NCBI RefSeq assembly: GCF_905220565.1
Contig: NC_059413.1
Span: 11,822,001 to 11,886,000, forward strand
Direction: 5' to 3'
Source: Melitaea cinxia
Lineage: Eukaryota > Arthropoda > Insecta > Lepidoptera > Nymphalidae
DNA length: 64,000 bases
Part shown: positions 48,801-60,800 of the stretch, piece after piece
Layout of the letters: every line of letters begins with the position of its first letter
Numbering within the stretch: the stretch's first letter is position 1
The notes under the pieces: model-generated
Seen by the model: only the letters and a program-made list of their open reading frames with translations
What the model was told of the DNA's origin: nothing
Database searches by the model: none
Made by a program: the position numbers and the translations under genes

Positions 48801-51800
48801 TTACGGCTTTGCACCAGTCTCTCGGTACTTGCCCGTTTCGCCAGCACAAATTGAAAAGGTGGTACAGCTGGCTAGCCACTGCCATTTCCTGCTTTTAGCA
48901 TTTCGACGGTAATCCTATCATACCCTGCAGCCTTACCTAATTTCATACTTTTCAACGCTCTCACTATTTCATCCATGCTTATCTCACTTTCATCAACATT
49001 TATACTCGCTTCCATGGAAGGTGCCGTATGTTGTACCTCCACTTTCTCTCTTTCGAACAAACTTTCAAAATACTCTTTCCATCTCTTTAACACACATTCT
49101 TCTCCTTTTATAATGCTCCTCCCATCTTGACTCCAGATTGTACTCAGTTTCGAGGTAAAAGTTTTTCCTCTGGCAGTTTTGATCGATTTCCAGAAAAACT
49201 TGATGTTTGACTGGAAATCTTAAGTGAGCCTTCTATCAAATCCATCCTTTCAACTTCTTTCGCCGCTAATTTCAATATTTTATACTTCGTTCTTACTTCT
49301 TTTATCTCGTCATTCATTGCCTTTTGCACTTTTTGGTTAGCTTTTGTCGCTAACCAATCCAACCATGCTTTGTTCTTTTCTTGCACAACCTTTTGTACAT
49401 CTTTATCCATTCACATATTATAGTTCTTTCTTCCTTTCCTTCTTTTAACTACCCCGCATACCTCAATAGCAACATTCACGACTCCCCTTTCTTAAATTTA
49501 TCCCACAAATCTTCAGTCACACCTACCTCTTCTATGCCTCTACAACTTTCTTCCAGTTTCTCTACATACTCGTCTTTCTTTTCCATTTCTTGTAGGTTTT
49601 CCACTTTCACTCTGTCCAAAACACTCAAAGGCTCGGCCCTTCGGTGTCGCCACCGCTTAAAGAAGCCACGCATTTGGGCTAGAAAGTGGTCTGACCAGGA
49701 ATTGGTCTGTGTCGAGGCCTGCACCGCAGTATGCCCAAGTTCTAGCACTTTCTTCCTCAGTCTACACTATCACAAAATCAATCATACTTCTAGACTCACC
49801 CCCATCTCTTGTATACAAATGGAAAAATTCCATTCCAAGCATACCTCAAGCAGGCTTCTCCCATTGTCATTCACTCTCTCGTCCCCAAACGTACCCAGAA
49901 CTCTTTCATACCCATCACGCTTCACTCCAAACCATCCATTAAAGTCCCCTAACATCACGATCCGTTCACGCCTGTATTAATAAATCTATATAATTATAGC
50001 ATATTATCTTACACAATATAAAATTCTCGTGACACAATGTTAGTTAATATACTCCTCCGAAACGGCTGGACAGATTTTTATGAAATTTTGGGTGCTTGTC
50101 GGGTAGGTCGGAGAATCGGCCAATATCTATTTTTTATACCTCTAAGTTATAGGGAGGGCGGTAAGGGGGTTAATAACATATATGGCAATACAACGTTTGC
50201 GAGGTCACCTAGTATATATATATATATATATACTAGCTGTGCCCGCGGCTTCGCCCGCGTTGAAATCAGTGTGACACAAAGTTTTCTCGGCAAACTTCCA
50301 GTGAAACTCTAATCATAATCGGCTTATCCGTTACGTAAGCTTTCTTCTTGAAGCCCTCTCTTCATTGGTGAAACCGGATGAAAATCCGTTCCGTAGATTT
50401 TGAGGGGATCGATCACATACACTTTTGGAGACTTTGTTTTATAATACACTAACTGTTGCCCGCAACTACGTCCGCGTGAAGCGCGCGTCGCGTTTAACAA
50501 AATGGTTCGTTGAATTCGTCAGAATTGTGGTATGAAATAATGTAGTAATAATATAGTATTGTAGTGTAAATATGTTTAAAATATACTGCATGCAATTTAG
50601 TTTTTAACACGGTTCTACTTAACTATATATGCCACGGAATAGCGTAACGCACTCTCCTCCGTGACTCCGTGACGACAGGGGTAAATAAAAAGTATCCTAG
50701 CAACGTAAAGGTTTAGATATTGTAAAAAATACATTTTTTTGTACTACTTATAAGTGATCAATATAAATGTTTCTTGAACACATAGGGTTGCAACGCGGTT
50801 ATTTTGCTTCAAACCGACCTTGCTGTATATGTTTCATACAAACTATCAACCCCAATTAAACCCCTTTAGCGGTGGAATATCGCAAAATCCGTTCTTAGCG
50901 GACGTCTACTAATTATAACCTACTACCTCTACCTCCCTGCTAAATTTCATCTTTGTCCATCCTGGATGAATGGACCATCCAGCAGTTTTTGAGTTCTCGT
51001 GATGAGTGAGTCAGTGACCTTTCTCTTTTATATATATAGATTACGATGCATTATTTGGACACCTCCTCACTATCTATAGAGTGTACATTTTAAATTTCAA
51101 GTCTCTTACTTCAAAAACATAGGACTTTCATACAAATTTCCAACGCCCGTTTCATACTCTTAGGGGTCGAGTTTCATAAAATTCGTTCTTAATGGATGTC
51201 TACGCCCTATAAGGAACCTATCTGCCAAATTTCAAGTTTTTAGGTGTTATAGTTTCGGAGATTTCGTGATTAGTGAGTCAACGTAACATCCCCCGTTTTA
51301 ACCCCAAAAGGGAGTTGATTTCTAAAGATAGATTATTTCAACACCTTGTTACCATCTATAGAGCATACATTTTAAATTTCAAGTCTCTTACGTCAAAAAC
51401 ATGGGACATACAAACTTCCAACCCCCGTTTTACCCCCTTAGGGGTGCATTTTCGTAAAATCCATTCATAGCGGATGTTTGCGCTCTATAAGGAATCTACC
51501 TGCCAAATTTCAAGTTTATAGCTTTTATAGTTCCGGAGATTTCGTGATGAGTGAGTCAACCTACCATCCCCCGTTTTAACTCCAAAAGGGAGTTGATTTC
51601 TAAAAATACATTATTTGGGCACCTTCTTACCATCTATAGAGCATACACCTTAAATTTCAAGTCTCTTACTTCAAAAACATAGGACTTTCATACAAACTTC
51701 CAACCCCCGTTTTATCCCCTTAGGGGTCGAGTTTCGTAAAATCAGTTCTCAGCGGATGTCTACGCTCTATAAGGAACCTACTTGACAAATTTCAAATTTT

Positions 51801-54800
51801 TAGCTGTTATAGTTTGGGAGAATTTGTGGTGAGTGAGTCAACCTAGCATCCCCCGTTTTAACCCCAAAAGGGAGTTGATTTCTAAAGATACATTATTTGA
51901 ACACCTTTTCACTATCTATAGAGCATACATTTTAAATTTCAAGTCTCTTCCTTCAAAAACATAGGACTTTCATACAAATTTCTAACCCCCGTTTTATTCC
52001 CTTAAGAGTCGAGTTTCATAAAATCCGTTCTTAGCAAATGTCTGCTTCCTATAAAAAACGTACCTGCCAAATTTCAAGTTTGTAGGTGTTATAGTTTCGG
52101 AGATTTCGTGATCAGTGGGTCAACCTACGATCCCCCGCTTTAACCCCAAAAAGGAGTTGATTTCTAAATATACATTATTTGGACACCTTGTTACCATCTA
52201 TAGAGCATACATTTTAAATTTCAAGTCTCTTACTTCAAAAACATGGGACTTTCATACAAACTTCCAACCCCCGTTTTACCCCCTTAGGTGTCGAGTTTCG
52301 TCAAATCCATTCTTAGCAATAGTTTACGCCCTATAAGGAGCCTACCTGCTAAATTTCAAGTTTGTAAGTATTATAGTTTCGGAGATTTCGTGATTAGTGA
52401 GTCAACGTAACATCCCCCGTTTTAACCCCAAAAGGGAGTTGATTTCTAAAGATAGATTATTTCAACACCTTGTTACCATCTATAGAGCATACATTTTAAA
52501 TTTCAAGTCTCTTACGTCAAAAACATGGGACATACAAACTTCCAACCCCCGTTTTACCCCCTTAGGGGTTGAGTTTCGTAAAATCCGTTCTTAGCAATAG
52601 TTTACGCCCTATAAGGAGCCTACCTGCTAAATTTCAAGTTTGTAAGTATTATAGTTTCGGAGATTTCGTGATTAGTGAGTCAACGTAACATCCCCCGTTT
52701 TAACCCCAAAAGTGAGTTGATTTCTAAAGATAGATTATTTGAACACCTTGTTACCATCTATAGAGCATACATTTTAAATTTCAAGTCTCTTACGTCAAAA
52801 ACATGGGACATACAAACTTCCAACCCCCGTTTTACCCCCTTAGGGGTTGAGTTTCGTAAAATCCGTTCTTAGCGGATGTCTACTTCCTATAAGGAGCCTA
52901 CCTGCCAAATTTCAAGTTTGTAGGTGTTATAGTTTCGGAGATTTCGTGATGAATGACCTTTCGCGTTTATATATATTATAGATATATGAATGTTGCTAAG
53001 CGCATAGTTCGAGAATGGCTCTACCGGTTCGGCTAATTTCTTTGTTCGTATGTTCCTTAAGGCCCACAAAAGGTTTTTAATACAAAAAAAAAAAAAATTA
53101 ATGTCATCACTCGAAAAACGTTACATTTACCTATTTTACTATTAACTTGACAGAACCAAATATGTCCGGGCAGCTAGTAGAAGATAAAAATTTATGATCA
53201 ATAAACATGAATTTTAATAAAAGTTCTAGTGACTTGATGTTTATTAAGAATTAATCTTATGAATCTTATTTAGTGGTAGTTCTAGATAAGCTTACACAAG
53301 AGACAACCATAAATAAGTAAATTGAAATCAATTATTTTACGCCACAAAAATATTACAACAATTTTAATTCTGTTTTACCTTTGAGTTGAGGGAACAGCCT
53401 TTTTATAAAGTCTCGTTTCTCTTGAGTACCGACAGTTGTGAACACTTCGGCTCCATAATGGAGAGCAACATTGATGGCGGCTTGACCGACACCACCAGAA
53501 CCGGCATGGATCAAGATCGATTCTCCTTTTTGAATCTTTCCTACCATTACCTGTTAAGACGTTAAATATTACATAGGAATATATACTACACATTGGCGTG
53601 TGTATATGTATTTGTTGTGAGTATTTATAAACGCGTGTATTAGTAAGTAGAAAAGTTTGCAATGAATTATTATTTTAAACTCTTTCCGTTTCATCATAGC
53701 TCACTTTACTATAATCTTTTATACTTTCTCAGCTGTCTAAATTAGTTCAAACTAATATTGCAAACATAACATTCAAACTTTAGCAGTAACTATTACCAAA
53801 ACTTTATGTCACACCGCAGTTCCTATCTTGTGATTCCAGATATTTCGGCGACGTTAGAGATGCCATGGTTTTGTGACGTCGGCCTTTTCCCGTTTAAATG
53901 AAAGTGTTTTACTTCTAATTTTGTGTACTTTTAAACGGCACATATTATAATCGTCATTTATAGTAATATATTAGAAATTTATAAGAATTACCAGAGCGTG
54001 GTATGCAGTCCCATAAGCCATAGGTACAGTGGCGGCCTCCTCGAAAGTCCACTCGTCAGGAATGTAAAGCACAACATTGCGATCTGCTTCTACTACGTTT
54101 GACAAGCCTTTATTGTCTACCATGGTCATCACTCGGGTGCCACTTTAACAATATCATGAATATAAATATTATAATTAATAAAAAAGTAATAATAAATGCT
54201 TCACACTCAACGGCCTTCAGTAAGATGTTCTATTGTGTTAGAGGGTCTGGAAACACACAATACGCAAAAGGAAAACGCTTGGAACACGACAAAATACTAT
54301 ATGGCTTATAAAATGTTTGCAATTTGTGGGGATCGAATTTGTGATCGCATAAGCAATATCCAATGCTGTGCAAATCAATGCGTCGTTAACCCTATTCTTG
54401 ACACTTCGTACAATTTGATACGTTCAACTTTTAGAAAATCTGGAGAATTTCTCTAACGAGTTTATAAAACTTTTGTTGTTTAATATGATAGAAAATACAC
54501 ATATATTTCTACCAAAAATACTATTTAAGTGCTTGCAACGAAAAATCAGCCGTAAGAGCGCAAAATGGTGGACCGATCGAATGCGTCTACGCATCGCAAG
54601 GTAAAAATAATCATTATTTATTATATTTTGTTCAAATTGTTTTCAAAAGTAGTCCAATTGCCAAAGCTTATTATATACTCTAATCATTAACGTTATTTTC
54701 TTGTACCTAAATGAATTGTAAGTGCATGTAATCTTTTGTGTTTTTCAAGTGTAACAAACATGATACATTGCCAGATGGTGAACATTCTAGGCATTTTTTG

Positions 54801-57800
54801 CTGTGTATCAAATATGTGACATTGTCTGATTTGAATAGATACTACTTGAGTTTGCTTTCCAAACCACGCTTATAACTAGGCTACGATTGTATTGGCTACT
54901 GTGACCAGAATGTGGTCAAGATGACAATTTTATTACAATTATTTCTTATTTTCATTCGAAGGTACTTCCTCACCTTATTATGCAACAACAAAAAAGAGCT
55001 CGGTAACTCGAAGCTCTTGTTCCGAAACTGGGAGCAAAACCAGATTTGGACGAAAGTGAATCATCCGAGGATGAAGTTCAATACTACACCCGCCTTACGC
55101 ACTCTGACAGCAGTTGACCACCTCTATCATTGCCATCTTCAATAGAAAACCTAAACCTTCTCTCTGATGACGATATTGAGGTTAATCAAGTGCTTACTTC
55201 AGTCTTTGGTACAGTCATACAGTCAAGAGTCATCACCATCGATCAACCCTTATTCATCGTCAATTTAATCGCCTAATCCAGATATAGACTTAAGAGATAA
55301 CTTCTTCGTTTATGAACCGATTTGGATAATTCTTTTTTTGTTGGAAAGGAGATATTCATAGTTTGGTACCATGATAAGGAAACCAGGATCTGATGATGGG
55401 ATCCCAGAGAAATCGAGGGAAACTTTCAAAAATCGTAAGGGTGACTGGTAAATTTAATCATGTTTTCATTAAGTGCTATAAAGCACTACTATTTAATAAA
55501 GATCTGGAGTCGATCTGATGATGGAGAAGAAAGATAGTCGAGGGAACTCTTCAACAATTTATAGCAATTACCTGCTTTTTGAACTTAATTCGTTTTTATT
55601 GATGAGAACTTTGCACCTGTATGAGTTATAAGTGCTATTACAGTCTGATGATGGAGACAAAAGTTAGTCGAGGGAACTCTTTAACGATTTATAGCAATTA
55701 GCTGCTGTTTGAACTTAATTCGTTTTTATTGATGAGAAATTTGCATATATATGAGTTATAAGTGCCATTTCAGTCTGATGATGGAGACGAAAAATAGGCA
55801 CCAACTTCAAAATTATAAATTTTTAATTAAAAATTTCTGATTAACTAAATCAAAATACGAATTACTTTGTACTAAGTAAATTTATTTTTCACTTTTTAGT
55901 TTCCTTTTTGAAGTCGGTTTTTTTTTTGTTAAAAATTATTTTATTTTACAATTTTTAGAGATGGGTAGACCTAACAAGGATGCTTTTTCTCTTATGTCGG
56001 GGGTTCGGAAACATACACAATACACAAGCACAAATACCCAGATCATGACAAACATCTATATGGCCAATACAAATGTCTGTCGTGCGCGGGGATTGAACCC
56101 ACTAACGCCAGCGCAACAGCCGGTGCTGTGACCGCTGCGCTAACGCGTCGACATACTATGAGTAAAGTTCGCTATCAGGTGTACGTAATAACAACCTGGA
56201 CTGACAGCCTAGCGTGTTCTCCGAGGCTAGGTTGGGAGAACCACAAGGATTAACAACTAGACCAAAAATAAATATTTATATAAACATAAATATCCACTCC
56301 GAGCTGGAATAGAACCCGCGACCGTCGGTGTTTAGGCGCCGCCGACACGGCACATCCACCATTACATCAAAGCGGTCGTCAAACAGCAAAAGGTAACTGC
56401 TGTAAATTGTTGAGAAATTCCCTCGAGTGTTTATGGGCTCCATCATCAAACCTGGTCCTGCGACACAGATGATCACACAGCAGGTAATTGCTATAAATCG
56501 TTGAAAAGTTCCCTCGACTATCTTTCGTCTCCATCATCAGACTGTAATGGCACTTGTAACTCATATAGGTGCAAAGTTCTCATCAATAGAAACGAATTAA
56601 GTTCAAACAGCAGGTAATTGCTATAAGTCGTTGAAGAGTTCCCTCGACTATCTTTCGTCTCCATCATCAGACTGAAATGGCACTTATAACTCATACATAT
56701 GCAAAGTTCTCATCGATAGAAACGAATTAAGTTCAAAAAGCAGGTAATTGCTATAAATTGTTGAAGAGTTCCCTCGACTATCTTTCTTCTCCATCATCAG
56801 ATCGACTCCAGATCTTTATTAAATAGTAGTGCTTTATAGTACTTAATGAAAACATGATTAAATTTACCAGTCACCCTTACGATTTTTGAAAGTTTCCCTC
56901 GATTTCTCTGGGATCCCATCATCAGATCCTGGTTTCCTTATCATGGTACCAAACTATGAATATCTCCTTTCCAACAAAAAAAGAATTATCCAAATCGGTT
57001 CATAAACGAAGAAGTTATCTCCGAACATACATAAAATATATATATATATATATACGGTCGAATTGAGTAACCTCCTCCTTTTTGTGAAGTCGGTTAAAAA
57101 TATTATTAGATATGTCAAAACAATAACAGAATAATAACAGTATTCAACCCAATTGTTGCATTCCTGTTGGTGAGTAGAATGAGCAGAGCTCCTGGGGGGA
57201 ACTGGGGATGGGGTCGACAACGCGCTTGCGATGCTTCTGGTGTTGCAGACGTCTATAAGGTACGGTACGGTAATCGCTTACCATCAGGTGAGCCATATGC
57301 TTGTTTGCCGATCTAGTTAGATACAAAAAAATTTAATTTTATTACTTTCTAGTCCTGCCGACGACTTCGATTCCCAGCATACACTCTTGCACAAGACGGT
57401 CATGCGTTACGGCGTCAACGGCAATGCGACCCGATGCTATCATCACATCGCGGAAATTAAGCGCTGCACAGTACACCTATTTTACGAATGACGCTGAGTT
57501 AGTAATGCCAATTGAATATTTGAAGTGATCTTAAAGTTTAAATCAAATAGTTTAAAAAATTATTTAAAAAAACCTATAATAATAAATACTACAATAATCA
57601 TTTTATACATCAAAGACCTAAATATAATGTTACTTACATCAATATGGATAAAATTTGATTTTGTAAAAAACTGATTCTCCTTGATAGGTCCCTCCAACCA
57701 CTGTTGCGAGGACAAGTCTCCAATATGAGCAGTCTTTACAAAAGCGTGATGCGCTCGGACTGTTTCAAGATCATTTAGTAATAGGTGACGGTACGTCCCC

Positions 57801-60800
57801 CAATGTCCCTAAAAATATTTCGTTTTAGTTTTATCGACTAAAGACTCAGATGATTTTTAACCGACTTCCAAAAAAGGAGGAGGTTCTCAATTTGACTGTA
57901 TTTTTTTTTTATGTATGTTACATCAGAACTTTTGACCTGGTAAACCGATTTCGACAAATTTTGTTTTAATCGAAAGGTGGTGTGTGCCAATTGGTCCCAT
58001 TTAAATTTATTTGAGATCTAACAACTACTTTTCGAGTTATATCTAATAATGCGTTTTTACTTGACGCTTTTTTCGTCGACCTACGTTGTATTATACCGCA
58101 TAACTTTCTACTGGATGTACCGATTTTGATGATTCTTTTTTTGTTGGAAAGGGGATATCCCTAGTTTGGTACCGTGATATGGAAACCAGGATCTGATGAT
58201 GGGATCCCAGAGAAATCGAGGGAAACTCTCGAAAATCCGTAATAACTTTTTACTGGGTGTACCGATTTTGATGATTTTTAATTTAATCGAAAGTTAATGT
58301 TTATCATGTGGTCACATATAAATTTTATCGAGATCTGATAACTACTTTTTGAGAAATCTTTGATAACGCGTAGTTGCTTGACTATTTTTTCGTCGATCTA
58401 CGTTGTATTACTTGTCGATGTAATTGAAGTCGGTTTTTTTTTTCGTTTGCGAGCAAACACAATTATTTATTTTGCAATATCACATACCATTTTGGTAAAT
58501 CGAATTTATGTAGAATATATAATAGCATTACTTTTACGGTTGCGGGTTCGATCCCCGCACATTACAAATATTTGTATTGGCCGTGCAGGTGTTTGTCGTG
58601 GTTTGGGTATTTGTGCAGTCCTTGTGGGTCTCCCCACCGTACCTCGGAGAGAACGTTAAGCCGTCGGTCTCGGTTGTTATCACGTACACCTGATAGCGAT
58701 CGTTACTCACAGTAGGGAATATATCCGCCAACTCGCATTGGAGCAGCGTGGTGGATTAAACTCTGATCCTTCTCCTTCATTGGGAAAGAGGCCTATAGTG
58801 GGATATTACAGGCTGAAGCGTATTATTTTTACACTTAAACTTATTATAAAAATAGTATAATTAACTATATTTACACTGTTTCTCTAGTAGTTATACTATA
58901 AAACTTACTTCATAATATACATTTATAGCTAAATCCATATCCAACTGCTTTTTATAAAATTCTAAATCTGGATCAAATGGTGGTGCAGTTGGATCTGCAA
59001 TCAGTAGGCCACGGATTTTTTCTCCACCAGGTTCTCTTCTCAAGCAATTGACCAAACCCAATAATCCATTTACTTGATCATCTTGACTATATATGACAAG
59101 TTTTTCTCCAACTGCAAGTCCTTCTTTAACTTTGTCAATCCATTTGTACTTTTCATCACTTGTAACTATTTTAATAAAATTAGTTGGTTTGGGAGCAATT
59201 CTTTTTCGAAATAGTACTATATATTCGGAGCTGGTATTTTGTATACCAATGATGTCATATTCATTAGAGAAGTCTTTCGCATTTATGGGTCTTATTTCTC
59301 GGCTTACAATAAAGCCTTCATTACGGAGACTCAACAAAGCTTCTTTTAATATCTACAAAATTAGATTTTTTAAATATCATATATTGATAGTATATAAGAA
59401 TGCTCTAAGAAAATTTGTTCGAGGCACATTAAAATAATCTTACAATCTCTGATCGTGACTTAACTGACCATAACTGAAATGGTCTACAAACTGACACACT
59501 ATCCTAGTGTTGGGCTAGAGTCAATTCTCTATACAGAAGATGGTTTGTAACATAGGATCACAAAGGTATAGACCTAGATCCACCACAATTATTTATATAA
59601 ATAAAATATCTACCCCAACAAAAACCAAACCCATATAACTCTGTAATAATTGTGTCAAAAATCATTATGGTACGCAAAATTATACAGACGTGTCAATAAA
59701 ATGCTATGATAATTTTTAAAGAGGCTTACTTTAGGTCTCTCCAGCAAATTAGCACCAATAAGTAAAACAGCGTTCGTTTTTCCACTCTGCTGTCTATTTA
59801 ATACGTTAATAAACGATGGCATTTCTATAGGATTCTTAGATACAACATATAGGTCAGCTTGTATTAGCGGCAGATCATTTAGTACATCTGCCACTTTATT
59901 AATTATTGGTTCAAGTCCTTTAGTTGTGTACTCATCATCAACAATTTCAATACTTTTTACTTTGTAAGTCTGTATGTTTTCTAGAATAAGCTGAATATTG
60001 CTTCTTAAAATGTCTTCAATCTGAAAATTGTCACGTTTTTCAAAAGTAATTTAGTGATTTTTTTTATTGTCTAGCTCGTTTATGAGCCGTATATGTATTG
60101 TATGTATAAAACTTAGTTCTCCAATGACATTTTTCAATCTGAATTGCATGTTCACGTTAGATGCTACCATATTGATTACGTTAATCTAAAGCTTTAAATG
60201 TATACATACTCGTATGTTGATACAGAAAACATCGCGTAATTATAAATTATAAATTATACTCAGGACAAGGACTAGTTGTTTACTCAGAATTTAAATTTGT
60301 GAGCTTACAAGGAAATTACAAGGCTTTATTTTATAATTTTACCCTCATCGTTGACTTTCCGAAGTTAGGTATAAATATATTTTTCTCTAACACTGGAGTG
60401 ATAAGAGAAACTTTCTTTTGAATCGGAGTTGTATGTAGTCCTCGAATTTCTACACCGCCGGCCCTGGAAAAGGTAATTCAAAGCTGACCGGTGATAAAAA
60501 CATATATTTTCACATTCTTAATATAGGGAAGTCCAATAAAAATTTAATGGTGAGGACCAAAATAAATATATAATACTTTTTTAATTGAATTTATTTATTA
60601 CTGTTAAATTTGCAATTTAGGTGCGATGCGTCCTAGCTGTTTTAACATTTGTACCGGTGTCGAGACATGAACACTGACGAAGGGGCTAGACCGCAATTTA
60701 AAGTTACTCAACGTGCAATGGAACGAGTTATGATTTGATTGTCACTCAAAGATATGATTAGAAATGAGACTATCCGCGAAAAAACAAAAGTAACCGAATT

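Noticed and set aside
51273..52872. Four similar ~65-residue open frames starting MSQRNIPRFNPK or MGQPTIPRFNPK
   Set aside because: They are translations of the ~280-bp tandem array, repeat at its period and have no coding signature.
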